The position numbers were made by a program, and so were the translations under genes. The notes below the pieces were generated by a model. It was not told the origin of the DNA. It ran no database searches and saw only the letters and a list, made by a program, of their open reading frames with translations. Shown here in pieces: positions 42,937 to 51,773 of a DNA stretch of 64,000 bases (the stretch's first letter is position 1; the number at the start of each line of letters is the position of its first letter). Source of the stretch: Dinoroseobacter sp965279125 (GTDB lineage: Bacteria; Pseudomonadota; Alphaproteobacteria; Rhodobacterales; Rhodobacteraceae). The stretch covers positions 4,044-68,043 of the forward strand of contig CBDIHL010000014.1 in the NCBI GenBank assembly GCA_965279125.1. Reading direction: 5' to 3'.

Positions 42937-43932
42937 ATGGCAGATTTGCGCCTGATGGCCGATGGAGGCGTGAAACCGAAGCGGTTTGTCTTTGTCCTGC
43001 TCGATCAGTTTACCATGTTGTGTTTTTCCTGCGCTGTTGAGGCGCTGAGGATCGCAAACCGCATGAGCGGCAAGCGTCTTTATGAATGGTCCTTGGCCGG
43101 AGATGGCGGCGAGATTGTCTATTGCAGCGCGGGCACCGGCTTCAAACTGGACATGGATCTGGAAGAGCTGGAGCGCGAAGATGTGGCGCTGATCTGTGGC
43201 GGCATTGATGTGCAAGCCGCGACCACCAAGAAACTGCTCAACTGGCTGCGGCGCGAAGCCCGGCGCGGTGTGACCATGGGCGGGCTTTGCACGGCGGGGT
43301 ATTCCCTGGCGCGTGCCGGGCTGCTCGATGGCAAGCGCGCGACGATCCATTGGGAAAACCAGGACAGCTTTTCCGAGGAATTTGAAGAGGTTGAGCTGAC
43401 CAAATCGGTTTTTGTCGTGGACGGAAACCGGATCACGACCGCAGGTGGGACCGCCTCGATTGATTTGATGCTGAAGCTGATTGCCGAAGATTACGGGGAA
43501 GAGTTGGCCAATACCGTCGCCGATCAGCTGATCTATTCGTCGATCCGAACCGATCAGGATACCCAGCGTCTGTCGATCCCGACGCGCATTGGCGTGCGCC
43601 ATCCCAAGCTGAGCCAAGTGATTCAGATGATGGAAAGCCATATCGAAGAGCCGATCAGCCCGTCGATCCTTGCGCGCGATGTCGGCATGTCCACCCGCCA
43701 GCTGGAACGGCTGTTTCGGCGCTATCTGAACCGCTCGCCAAAACGCTATTACATGGAGTTGCGCCTGCAAAAAGCGCGTAACCTGTTGATGCAGACGGAT
43801 ATGAGCGTGATTAACGTGGCGCTGGCCTGCGGCTTTGCCTCGCCTTCGCACTTCTCAAAATGCTACCGCGCGCATTACGATACCACGCCCTACCGCGAGC
43901 GTGGTAGCCAGGGAACACGCCTGAGCGTTTAG
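42937..43932 (+). CDS. GlxA-family AraC-type transcriptional regulator
   Basis: A 331-aa regulator with an N-terminal DJ-1/PfpI-like domain (about 15-200, with DQFTMLCFSCAVEALRIAN and GGLCTAGYSLARAGLL) and a C-terminal AraC double helix-turn-helix (about 230-325, with LARDVGMSTRQLERLFRRYL and VINVALACGFASPSHFSKCY). Such regulators often control choline, carnitine or amine catabolism, but no such genes are in the window. The start is the ATG at 42937, after AAGGA. The final codons overlap the end of the convergent sugar-dehydrogenase gene. Confidence 0.9.
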   Translation: MADLRLMADGGVKPKRFVFVLLDQFTMLCFSCAVEALRIANRMSGKRLYEWSLAGDGGEIVYCSAGTGFKLDMDLEELEREDVALICGGIDVQAATTKKLLNWLRREARRGVTMGGLCTAGYSLARAGLLDGKRATIHWENQDSFSEEFEEVELTKSVFVVDGNRITTAGGTASIDLMLKLIAEDYGEELANTVADQLIYSSIRTDQDTQRLSIPTRIGVRHPKLSQVIQMMESHIEEPISPSILARDVGMSTRQLERLFRRYLNRSPKRYYMELRLQKARNLLMQTDMSVINVALACGFASPSHFSKCYRAHYDTTPYRERGSQGTRLSV

Positions 43933-45035
43933 CGGCTGATCCGGTACGCTGCTCCCTGCCCCACACTGAGAAACCAGATCGATCCGTCTGGCGCTTGGCG
44001 GATATCGCGCACGCGCTGGGTTTCGGCGCTTTCGATCTGCTCGACCTCCGTCGCCTCTTCGCCCGACACATCGAGCCGCGAGATCAGGTTGAATTTCAGG
44101 CTGCCCACGAAAATATCGCCCTGCCATTCGGGAAACATCTCGCCTTGGTAAATCATCATGCCCGAGGGCGCGATGGACGGGTCCCAGTAATGCGCAGGCT
44201 GCTCGAGGCCGGATTTCTCGGTCCCTTCGCCGATGGAAAAGCCCGAGTAGTGCCGCCCATAGCTGATCACCGGCCAGCCGTAATTGGCACCGGGGCGTAC
44301 GAAATTAACCTCGTCTCCGCCGCGCGCGCCATGCTCGACCACCCACAGGTTGCCGTTTGCATCGGTAGCTGCCCCTTGCGGGTTGCGGTGCCCGATTGAG
44401 TAGAGCCCCGGACGCGCCCCATCGACGCCCAGAAACGGGTTATCCACAGGGACGCTGCCATCGCGCGCAATGCGCACGACGCTGCCCGCTTCGATATCCG
44501 TCTCTTGCGCCAAATCGCGGTCCCCGCGATCCCCGATGGTGATATAGAGATGCCCATCGCTGCCCTCGACGATCCGGCTGCCGAAATGACGCCCGCCGCT
44601 TGTGCCGCTGTCCATCTCGAAGATATCGCGGGTGTCTTCAAGCTGCGATCCGTCCACGCTGAGCCTGCCAACCGCGACCGCGGTGCCTGCCCCGCGCCCC
44701 TGGTCTTTGGCGTAGCTTAGAAACACCTCCCGGGTTTGTGCGAAGTCGGACGGGATCATCACATCCAGCAAACCGCCCTGCCCGTTCACATCGACCTGCG
44801 GAAGACCTGCGACGGTTTGCACCTCGCCCTCGGCGCTGAACGATAGCAGGCGGCCACCGCGCTCGGTGATCAAGACGCCGCCTTCGGGAAGAAAGCCGAT
44901 GGCCCAAGGCTCGTCCAGACCGCTGACCATGGCATTGACCGAAACCGCGCCGAGGCTGGTGCTCAGATCTTGGGCGCTTAGCGGGGTGCTGAGGCCAAGC
45001 GCGCTGATCATCGCGATGGATAGGCTCGATTTCAT
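43929..45035 (-). CDS. PQQ-dependent soluble aldose dehydrogenase-like protein
   Basis: Periplasmic six-bladed beta-propeller of the glucose/sorbosone dehydrogenase (Asd/YliI) family. From the ATG at 45035 (368 aa, AGGAG site) it carries a signal peptide (MKSSLSIAMISALGLSTPLSA), then GLDEPWAIGFLPEG, ITERGGRL, and the PQQ/calcium region GHRNPQGAATD and VVEHGARGGDEVNF. Electron acceptor and sugar are unknown, and no pqq genes are in the window. It is convergent with the GlxA regulator, with a 4-base overlap. Confidence 0.88.
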   Translation of the reverse strand: MKSSLSIAMISALGLSTPLSAQDLSTSLGAVSVNAMVSGLDEPWAIGFLPEGGVLITERGGRLLSFSAEGEVQTVAGLPQVDVNGQGGLLDVMIPSDFAQTREVFLSYAKDQGRGAGTAVAVGRLSVDGSQLEDTRDIFEMDSGTSGGRHFGSRIVEGSDGHLYITIGDRGDRDLAQETDIEAGSVVRIARDGSVPVDNPFLGVDGARPGLYSIGHRNPQGAATDANGNLWVVEHGARGGDEVNFVRPGANYGWPVISYGRHYSGFSIGEGTEKSGLEQPAHYWDPSIAPSGMMIYQGEMFPEWQGDIFVGSLKFNLISRLDVSGEEATEVEQIESAETQRVRDIRQAPDGSIWFLSVGQGAAYRISR

Positions 45036-45249
45036 GGGGCTCTCCTGCCGTAGGGTCATGTGATTCTGTCAAAAAACATAGCGGCGCTGTCTTCCAAGAC
45101 CAGCCAAGGTGACGCAGGCGTGAAAATGATCAAAAAGTGTTCAAAATACCATTGCGAGACGCGATGAGACCGCGAAACCTGCTTTCCAATCCTCTGCGGC
45201 CTGCCTAGATTGCGCTTTGGATAACAGTCCAACTTGGGAGACTACAAAA

Positions 45250-46440
45250 ATGAAAAAGATGCTTCTGGCCAGTGCGGCCACAGCAGTGATGACGACCGGT
45301 GCGTTCGCAGCGGGTCATTCGGAAATCAAACTGGGGATCATCCTCGGCTTCACCGGCCCGATTGAATCGCTGACCCAGCAAATGGCAGGCGGCGCGGAAA
45401 TCGCGATGGCGGAAGTCACCGAAAGCGGCAACCTGCTGGGCGGGTCTTCCGTGACCGGCATCCGCGCGGACAGCACCTGCGTTGACGCAGCCGCTGCAAC
45501 GGCCGCGGCCGAGCGTCTGATCACCTCCGATGGCGTCAAAGGCATCATGGGCGCGGATTGCTCCGGTGTGACCGGCGCGATCCTGGCGAATGTTGCTGTG
45601 CCAAACGGCATGGTTATGGTGTCGCCGTCGGCAACCTCGCCGGGCCTGTCGACCGCAGAAGACAACGGCCTGTTCTTCCGCACTGCGCCATCTGATGCCC
45701 GTCAGGGTGTTGTGATGACCGAGATCCTGCTTGAGCAGGGCATCGACGAAGTCGCGGTGACTTACACCAACAACGACTACGGCAAGGGTTTGGCGGACAG
45801 CTTCCAGGCGGCTTTCGAGGCAGCTGGCGGCACCGTGACCATCAATACCGCGCATGAAGACGGCAAGGCTGACTATTCGGCTGAAGTTGGTGCTCTGGCA
45901 TCTGCAGGCGGCGACCGTCTGGTTGTTGCGGGCTATGTTGACCAGGGCGGCGGCGGCATCGTGCGCGCAGCGCTCGACACCGGTGCGTTTGACACGTTCC
46001 ACTTCCCTGACGGCATGATCTCTGACGCTCTGGCCGAGAACTTCGGCTCGGAAATCGACGGCTCCACCGGTCAGAACCCCGGCACCGACAGCGAAGGCGC
46101 GTCGATCTTCGGTGATCTGGTTGGCGATGCGTTCAACGCCTCCTCCCCGTTTGCGGCGGAAAGCTATGACGCAGCAGCGCTGATCATGCTGGCGATGCAG
46201 GCGGCAGGCTCGGCTGAGCCCGGCGACTACAAAGATCACATCATGGATGTGGCCAACGCCCCCGGCGAGCCAATCCTGCCCGGTGAGCTTGGTAAGGCGC
46301 TTCAGATCCTCGCAGATGGTGGCGACATTGACTATGTCGGCGCATCCGCGGTCGAGCTGATCGGACCCGGCGAATCCGCTGGTAACTACCGTCAGGTCAC
46401 CTTCGAAAATGGTGAGCTGGTGGTTGTTGGCTTCCGCTGA
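45250..46440 (+). CDS. Branched-chain-type ABC transporter substrate-binding protein
   Basis: Periplasmic receptor of a HAAT-type (Liv-like) importer. The 396-aa precursor has a signal peptide (MKKMLLASAATAVMTTGAFA) and the Peripla_BP_6 fold, starting IKLGIILGFTGPIESL; a Cys pair (STCVDAAAA, GADCSG) probably forms the usual disulfide. Branched-chain amino acids, amides or other small organics are possible ligands. The ATG at 45250 follows GGGAG. A terminator after it should raise its level over the permease genes. A 522-aa antisense open frame across this gene is a shadow. Confidence 0.92.
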   Translation: MKKMLLASAATAVMTTGAFAAGHSEIKLGIILGFTGPIESLTQQMAGGAEIAMAEVTESGNLLGGSSVTGIRADSTCVDAAAATAAAERLITSDGVKGIMGADCSGVTGAILANVAVPNGMVMVSPSATSPGLSTAEDNGLFFRTAPSDARQGVVMTEILLEQGIDEVAVTYTNNDYGKGLADSFQAAFEAAGGTVTINTAHEDGKADYSAEVGALASAGGDRLVVAGYVDQGGGGIVRAALDTGAFDTFHFPDGMISDALAENFGSEIDGSTGQNPGTDSEGASIFGDLVGDAFNASSPFAAESYDAAALIMLAMQAAGSAEPGDYKDHIMDVANAPGEPILPGELGKALQILADGGDIDYVGASAVELIGPGESAGNYRQVTFENGELVVVGFR

Positions 46441-46464
46441 TCCACTGATCTGATACGAACAATG

Positions 46465-46496
46465 TGCCCGGAACCTATTGGTTTCGGGCATTTTTT
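46465..46496 (+). terminator. Attenuating terminator between the binding-protein gene and livG
   Basis: An 11-bp stem (46465-46475 with 46480-46490, one G-U pair), TATT loop and six T residues (46491-46496) form an excellent intrinsic terminator 24 bases after the binding-protein stop and 20 before the next ATG. Partial read-through would set the receptor above the other subunits. Confidence 0.88.
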
Positions 46497-46515
46497 GACA
46501 TGTGGGGGCGCGAGC

Positions 46516-47298
46516 ATGATCGTCGTTGAGGACGTACATAAACATTTTGGCGGGTTTCATGCGGTCGACGGGGCCTCGCTGGAGATCGAGACAGGCTCGA
46601 TCACTGGACTTGTGGGCCCCAACGGCGCGGGTAAGACGACGCTGTTCAATGTCATCGCAGGCGTTTTGCCGCCCACCTCGGGCCGCGTGACGATGGATGG
46701 CGAAGATATCACCGGATTGCCGCCGCATAGCTTGTTTGAAAAAGGCTTGCTGCGGACCTTCCAGATCGCCCATGAATTCTCGTCGATGACGGTGCGCGAA
46801 AATCTGATGATGGTGCCAAGCGCGCAGTCAGGCGAGACGCTGTGGAACGCTTGGTTCCACCGGGGCCGGATCGCGCAGGAAGAAGCGGCCTTGTTGAAGA
46901 AGGCCGACGAAGTCCTTGAATTTCTGACGGTTGATCATCTGAAGGACGAAAAAGCAGGCAACTTGTCTGGTGGCCAGAAGAAGCTTTTGGAGCTTGGCCG
47001 CACGATGATGGTCGATGCCAAGATCGTGTTTCTCGATGAGGTCGGCGCAGGCGTGAACCGCACGCTATTGAACACCATTGGCGACGCGATCATCCGCCTG
47101 AACAAAGAGCGCGGCTACACCTTCTGCATGATCGAGCACGACATGGAATTTATCGGCCGCCTTTGCGATCCGGTGATCGTGATGGCCGAGGGCAAAGTGC
47201 TCGCCAAAGGCACGATTGACGAGATCAAAGCCAATGAGGCGGTGATCGAGGCATATCTGGGCACGGGCCTGAAAAACAAAGAGAAGGCCGAGGCATGA
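46516..47298 (+). CDS. livG: Branched-chain-type ABC transporter ATPase (LivG-like)
   Basis: First of two ATPases of the Liv-type importer. From the ATG at 46516 (260 aa, GGGGG site) it has Walker A GPNGAGKTT, the LivG-type insert after RTFQIAHEFSSMTVRENLMM, signature LSGGQKK, Walker B VFLDEVGAGVN and C-terminal BCA_ABC_TP_C-like ending. The acidic residue of Walker B is followed by VGAG instead of PTAG, a mild departure. The longer frame from 46462 would run through the terminator and is rejected. Confidence 0.92.
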   Translation: MIVVEDVHKHFGGFHAVDGASLEIETGSITGLVGPNGAGKTTLFNVIAGVLPPTSGRVTMDGEDITGLPPHSLFEKGLLRTFQIAHEFSSMTVRENLMMVPSAQSGETLWNAWFHRGRIAQEEAALLKKADEVLEFLTVDHLKDEKAGNLSGGQKKLLELGRTMMVDAKIVFLDEVGAGVNRTLLNTIGDAIIRLNKERGYTFCMIEHDMEFIGRLCDPVIVMAEGKVLAKGTIDEIKANEAVIEAYLGTGLKNKEKAEA

Positions 47299-48125
47299 GC
47301 GACGACAACGCTTATCACACAAAACGCGGCGGCAAGGATGCGTCTATCGCCAATCCGCGTCCCGGCTCGACGCTGGAGCCCGTTGCCGAGGGCGGTGTCA
47401 CCAAGCCCGCGCCCGGCGGTCCGTTCCTGATCGGGGACGCGATGACGGGTGGCTATGGCAAGGGCGCTGACATCCTGCATGAGTGCACGCTGGCCGTTGA
47501 TAAAGGCGAAATCGCCGTGATCGTGGGGCCAAACGGGGCTGGCAAATCGACGGCGATGAAAGCGGTGTTCGGGATGCTGAATGTCCGCCAAGGAGCTGTG
47601 CGTCTGGATGGCGAGGACATCACCGCGCTCAGCCCGCAAGCCCGCGTGGCGAAAGGCATGGCCTTCGTGCCGCAGACCTCGAATATCTTCACCTCGATGA
47701 CCGTTGAGGAAAACCTCGAGATGGGCGCCTTCCTGCGCCGCGATGACATCTCCGAGACGATGGAGCAGGTCTATACCCTGTTCCCGATCCTGCGTGAGAA
47801 ACGGTTGCAGTTCGCAGGCGAGTTGTCGGGCGGCCAACGCCAGCAAGTCGCCGTTGGTCGCGCGCTGATGACCCAGCCGAAGGTCTTGATGCTGGACGAA
47901 CCGACCGCAGGCGTGAGCCCGATTGTGATGGACGAGCTGTTTGACCGGATCATTGAGGTGGCGCGCACCGGGATTTCGATCCTGATGGTGGAACAGAACG
48001 CGCGTCAAGCGCTTGAAATTGCAGACAAAGGCTATGTTTTGGTGCAGGGGCGCAATGCCTTCACCGATACAGGCAAGGCGCTACTGGCAGATCCAGAAGT
48101 GCGTAAAAGCTTCTTGGGGGGCTGA
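47295..48125 (+). CDS. livF: Branched-chain-type ABC transporter ATPase (LivF-like) with N-terminal extension
   Basis: Second ATPase, with Walker A GPNGAGKST, LSGGQRQQ signature and VLMLDEPTAGVSP Walker B. The start ATG overlaps the livG stop by four bases. The 276-aa protein is about 40 residues longer than usual: a Gly/Pro-rich, low-complexity N-terminus (about residues 1-45) precedes the ATPase fold, and its role is unknown. A shorter start is not evident. Confidence 0.91.
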   Translation: MSDDNAYHTKRGGKDASIANPRPGSTLEPVAEGGVTKPAPGGPFLIGDAMTGGYGKGADILHECTLAVDKGEIAVIVGPNGAGKSTAMKAVFGMLNVRQGAVRLDGEDITALSPQARVAKGMAFVPQTSNIFTSMTVEENLEMGAFLRRDDISETMEQVYTLFPILREKRLQFAGELSGGQRQQVAVGRALMTQPKVLMLDEPTAGVSPIVMDELFDRIIEVARTGISILMVEQNARQALEIADKGYVLVQGRNAFTDTGKALLADPEVRKSFLGG

Positions 48126-48161
48126 ATATATGACGCGGATCATACATTGGGAGGCACATTA

Positions 48162-49172
48162 ATGGATCCCCTTAACGCCTTAATTGTGCTGACAAATTTC
48201 GTTTTGGTGCCCGCAACAGCTTATGGTGCGCAACTCGCCCTGGGCGCGCTTGGCGTCACACTGATTTACGGCATCCTGCGCTTTTCCAACTTCGCCCATG
48301 GCGACACGATGGCCTTTGGGGCGATGGTGACGATCTTGTTCACGTGGTTGTTCCAAGGTTGGGGGCTAAGCCTCGGCCCGTTGCCAACTGCGCTTCTTGC
48401 CCTGCCCTTCGGCATCATAGCAACCTCGCTGATGGTGCTGGGTACGGACCGGTTGGTCTACAAATTCTACCGCAAGCAAAAAGCGGCTCCGGTGATCTAT
48501 GTGATTGCCTCGCTTGGTGTGATGTTCATCATGAATGGCATTGTGCGTTTCGTGATCGGCCCCGATGACCAACGCTTCGCCGATGGCGAGCGGTTCATCA
48601 TTTCCGTGCGGACGTTTAAGCAAATGACCGGGTTGGAAGAAGGCCTCGCCATTCGGACAAGCCAAGGTTTGACGGTTGTTGTTGCGATCATCGCAGTGGC
48701 GTTGCTGTTTTGGTTCCTGAACAACACACGTACGGGCAAATCCATGCGGGCTTTCTCGGACAACGAAGACCTTGCGCTTTTGTCCGGCATAAATCCTGAG
48801 CGCGTTGTGACCTATACTTGGCTGATCGTTGCTGCCCTGATCACGATTGCAGGGGTGCTTTACGGTCTTGATAAGTCTTTCAAACCCTTCACTTATTTTC
48901 AATTGCTGCTGCCAATTTTTGCGGCGGCAATCGTTGGGGGGCTGGGCAATCCGCTTGGCGCAATCGTCGGAGGATTTGTCATCGCCTTCTCGGAAGTCGG
49001 CGTGACCTATGCGTTCAAGAAGGTGCTTGGATATCTCTTGCCGGAAAGCTTGGCGCCTGACAGCCTCGTCCAGCTTTTGTCGACCGATTATAAATTCGCG
49101 GTCAGCTTTGTGATCCTCGTGATCGTCCTGTTGATCCGGCCCACGGGCCTTTTCCGGGGGAAATCGGTATGA
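48162..49172 (+). CDS. livH: Branched-chain-type ABC permease (LivH-like)
   Basis: Inner-membrane permease, 336 aa, with about eight hydrophobic segments and the family motifs ALGVTLIYGILRFSNFAHGDTMAFGA near the start and EVGVTYAF toward the end. The ATG at 48162 follows GGGAGG at an 8-base spacing. It lies 36 bases after livF and overlaps livM by four bases. Confidence 0.92.
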   Translation: MDPLNALIVLTNFVLVPATAYGAQLALGALGVTLIYGILRFSNFAHGDTMAFGAMVTILFTWLFQGWGLSLGPLPTALLALPFGIIATSLMVLGTDRLVYKFYRKQKAAPVIYVIASLGVMFIMNGIVRFVIGPDDQRFADGERFIISVRTFKQMTGLEEGLAIRTSQGLTVVVAIIAVALLFWFLNNTRTGKSMRAFSDNEDLALLSGINPERVVTYTWLIVAALITIAGVLYGLDKSFKPFTYFQLLLPIFAAAIVGGLGNPLGAIVGGFVIAFSEVGVTYAFKKVLGYLLPESLAPDSLVQLLSTDYKFAVSFVILVIVLLIRPTGLFRGKSV

Positions 49173-50473
49173 CCATCAATATCAAGAACATCCTGCTTTT
49201 TGCGTTTGTGGCCATGTTGATCTTGGGCACCGGGTTCCTGCAAAGCTGGAACGTGGCGCTCACGATCTTCAACATGGGGCTCATCAGCGCGATCATGGCG
49301 CTTGGGGTCAACATGCAATGGGGCTTTGCGGGCCTATTCAATGTCGGGATCATGGGCTTTGTCGCGCTCGGTGGTTTGGCGGCGGTGCTCGTGTCGATGC
49401 CTCCGGTGGGCGAGGCGTGGGCCGCAGGCGGTCTGCGCTTGTTGCTGGGCCTTGTCTGCGGGGCGGCGACAATCGTTGCGGCGATCCTTGCCTATTCCAA
49501 ACTGCCCGCGGGCCGAAACCGAGCGCTTGTGGTCGGGGCCATATTGCTCGTCGGTTTCTTGATCTACCGCTTCGTGTTTGATCCCGCGAAATCGGCGATT
49601 GAGGGGGTTAACCCTGCCTCCACCGGTTATCTGGGCGGCGCGGGCTTGCCCGTTATCCTGTCCTGGCCTGTGGGCGGTTTGCTTGCGGCAGGTGTGGCAT
49701 GGGTGATCGGAAAGACGGCGCTCGGGTTGCGGTCGGACTATCTGGCGATTGCGACGCTGGGCATTGCAGAGATCGTCATTGCGGTGATGAAGAACGAAGA
49801 CTGGCTGGCGCGCGGCGTCAAGAACGTCATCGGCCTGCCCCGCCCGGTGCCTTACGAGATCGACCTGCAAAACGATCCCGCCTTTGTGGAGCGTATGGCT
49901 TCTCTGGGGGCTGATCCGGTCACGGCGTCGTCGGTGACGGTCAAGCTGCTTTACGCATCGCTGTTTATCATCGTTTTGCTGCTGCTGATCTGGTTGGCGG
50001 AAAAAGCGCTCAACTCGCCATGGGGCCGCATGATGCGGGCCATCCGCGACAACGAGACGGCGGCCGAGGCGATGGGCAAGGACGTCAAGAAACGCCACCT
50101 GCACATCTTCATCTTGGGCAGTGCGGTCTGCGGTATTGCCGGGGCGATGATGACGACGCTCGATGCGCAGTTGACGCCGACATCTTATCAACCGTTGCGC
50201 TTTACCTTCCTGATCTGGGTGATGGTGATCGTTGGCGGGTCTGGCAACAACTGGGGCGCCGTGCTTGGCGGGTTCCTAATCTACTTCCTGTGGATCCAGG
50301 TGGAGCCGATGGGCCTATGGCTGATGAGCACGATCACCGCGGGCATGGCCGACGGTTATTGGCTTAAAGATCATCTGTTGGGCAGTGCCGCGCATATGCG
50401 CTTGCTGACCATGGGCGTGATTTTGCTGCTGGTGTTGCGGTTTAGCCCACGCGGGCTGATCCCTGAGAAATAG
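49169..50473 (+). CDS. livM: Branched-chain-type ABC permease (LivM-like)
   Basis: Second permease, 434 aa, with about ten hydrophobic segments and the LivM block RAIRDNETAAEAMGKDVKKRH followed by the SYQPLRFTFLIWVMVIVGGSGNNWGAVLGG region. It starts with ATGA overlap to livH. The order receptor-G-F-H-M differs from E. coli (K-H-M-G-F). It is convergent with the lytic transglycosylase gene, 27 bases away. Confidence 0.92.
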   Translation: MTINIKNILLFAFVAMLILGTGFLQSWNVALTIFNMGLISAIMALGVNMQWGFAGLFNVGIMGFVALGGLAAVLVSMPPVGEAWAAGGLRLLLGLVCGAATIVAAILAYSKLPAGRNRALVVGAILLVGFLIYRFVFDPAKSAIEGVNPASTGYLGGAGLPVILSWPVGGLLAAGVAWVIGKTALGLRSDYLAIATLGIAEIVIAVMKNEDWLARGVKNVIGLPRPVPYEIDLQNDPAFVERMASLGADPVTASSVTVKLLYASLFIIVLLLLIWLAEKALNSPWGRMMRAIRDNETAAEAMGKDVKKRHLHIFILGSAVCGIAGAMMTTLDAQLTPTSYQPLRFTFLIWVMVIVGGSGNNWGAVLGGFLIYFLWIQVEPMGLWLMSTITAGMADGYWLKDHLLGSAAHMRLLTMGVILLLVLRFSPRGLIPEK

Positions 50474-50480
50474 CAAATTC

Positions 50481-50510
50481 GGGGCGCTGGGGCTTTGGCT
50501 CTAGCGCCCC
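50481..50510. terminator. Possible bidirectional hairpin between livM and the transglycosylase gene
   Basis: A perfect 8-bp stem GGGGCGCT/AGCGCCCC (50481-50488, 50503-50510) with a 14-base loop lies between two convergent genes and overlaps the stop codon of the right-hand one. Neither strand has a U-run, so termination would be weak or rely on other factors. Confidence 0.35.
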
Positions 50511-51088
50511 AGAATGCGCCGCACGTAGTCTTGCGTCTCGGCAAAGGGCGGCACATCGCCATGCTGCTCGACCGCACCCGGCCCTGCATTGTATGCGGCC
50601 AATGCCAAGCGCCAATTTCCGAACCGACGATATTGTGCAGCCAGATACCGCGCGCCACCGTTCAGGTTTGCGCTCGGGTCATTTGGATCAACGCCCAGCT
50701 CGCGCGCGGTGGCGGGCATCAACTGGGCCAGACCGATCGCGCCCTTGTTGGAAACGGCATTCTCATTCCAGCCGCTTTCCTGCTGAACGAGGCGTAAGAA
50801 CAGATCTTGCGGGATGCCGTGACGATCCGCAGCGGCGCGGGCGACGGCCAGATAGGGGCCGGAATAGCTGCCGCGGAAACTGGGGATGATCTCGATCTCG
50901 GTTTGCGGGCGCAGACGTGCGGAGAACTGGTATTGCTGGCTCAGGCGCCCATCAAGCAGGCGCGACTGGTTCTCGAACAGGGCTGCGCGCGACCGGCTGG
51001 ATGCGGAGGTCTCGGCCAGCACGGGGGCATGGGGCGTTACGCTTGCCATCGCTGCAATCAAGACGAGCAAAGGGGCAGTTCGGGTCAT
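50501..51088 (-). CDS. Exported lytic transglycosylase (SLT domain)
   Basis: Peptidoglycan-cleaving muramidase-like enzyme. From the ATG at 51088 (195 aa, preceded by GGAGG) there is a signal peptide (MTRTAPLLVLIAAMASV) and an SLT fold from about residue 85: VQQESGWNENAVSNKGAIGLAQ with the catalytic Glu, PATARELGVDP, NGGARYLA, and ALAAYNAGPGAV. It ends with a short C-terminus after DYVRRILGR. It is divergent from ssb. Confidence 0.92.
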   Translation of the reverse strand: MTRTAPLLVLIAAMASVTPHAPVLAETSASSRSRAALFENQSRLLDGRLSQQYQFSARLRPQTEIEIIPSFRGSYSGPYLAVARAAADRHGIPQDLFLRLVQQESGWNENAVSNKGAIGLAQLMPATARELGVDPNDPSANLNGGARYLAAQYRRFGNWRLALAAYNAGPGAVEQHGDVPPFAETQDYVRRILGR

Positions 51089-51248
51089 GAGGGCCTCCGG
51101 CATACCGTTATGTTGTGTATAAGTAGAAGATCGCCCCTATACCAGCCCCCCACCCGCACTGTATTGAAGGGTTAATTCCTTCTTCATCCTGATCGGGTGA
51201 AGTGCCCAAATGGATCAAATCACATAGAGAATCGCGCTGGAGGACACC

Positions 51249-51773
51249 ATGGCTGGATCAGTTAACAAGGTCATCATCATCGGAAATCTGGGGCGCGACC
51301 CCGAAGTGCGCTCGTTCCAGAACGGCGGCAAGGTGTGCAACTTGCGCATCGCAACCTCCGAGACGTGGAAAGACAAACAGTCGGGCGAGCGGCGCGAGCG
51401 CACGGAATGGCATTCGGTCGCGATCTTTTCCGAACCCCTTGCGCGCGTGGCCGAGCAATATCTGCGCAAAGGCTCAAAAGTGTATATCGAGGGCCAGCTG
51501 GAAACGCGCAAATGGCAAGATCAATCTGGCGCGGATCGCTATAGCACGGAAGTCGTGCTGCGGCCCTATACCTCGACGCTGACCATGCTCGATGGGCGCG
51601 GTGACAATAGCGGCGGTGGCGGCGGTTATGGTGGCGACAGTGGCGGCTACGGTGGTGGCGGCGGCGGCAGCTATGGCGGGGATAGCGGCGGCTATGGCGG
51701 TGGCGGTGGTGGCAACACGCCAAGTGGCGGCGGCGGTGGTCGCTCTGATCTGGACGATGATATTCCGTTCTAG
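51249..51773 (+). CDS. ssb: Single-stranded DNA-binding protein
   Basis: Tetrameric ssDNA-binding protein for replication, repair and recombination. The 174-aa protein has an OB fold (about 1-110, NKVIIIGNLGRDPEVRSF, REWTEWHSV-type core) and the acidic tip DLDDDIPF that recruits partners. The linker is almost pure glycine with two repeats of YGGDSGGYGGGGGG. The ATG at 51249 follows GGAGG. I see no LexA-type SOS box upstream. Its last codons overlap the convergent aroB by four bases. Confidence 0.97.
   Translation: MAGSVNKVIIIGNLGRDPEVRSFQNGGKVCNLRIATSETWKDKQSGERRERTEWHSVAIFSEPLARVAEQYLRKGSKVYIEGQLETRKWQDQSGADRYSTEVVLRPYTSTLTMLDGRGDNSGGGGGYGGDSGGYGGGGGGSYGGDSGGYGGGGGGNTPSGGGGGRSDLDDDIPF
51600..51735 (+). 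repeat. Gly-coding tandem repeat in the ssb linker
   Basis: The glycine-rich linker is encoded by imperfect GGY/GGC-type tandem repeats, with a duplicated unit of about 42 bases covering the two YGGDSGGYGGGGGG copies. Such tracts can change length by slippage. Confidence 0.75.

Noticed and set aside
45205..46773. A 522-codon open frame antisense to the liv-type binding-protein gene
   Set aside because: It mirrors the third-position GC bias of the real gene, lacks domains and has no ribosome site. The signal peptide and Peripla_BP_6 fold are on the plus strand.
51090..51248. Possible SOS (LexA) box upstream of ssb
   Set aside because: Neither the GTTC-N7-GTTC nor the GAAC-N7-GAAC pattern of alphaproteobacteria is present.
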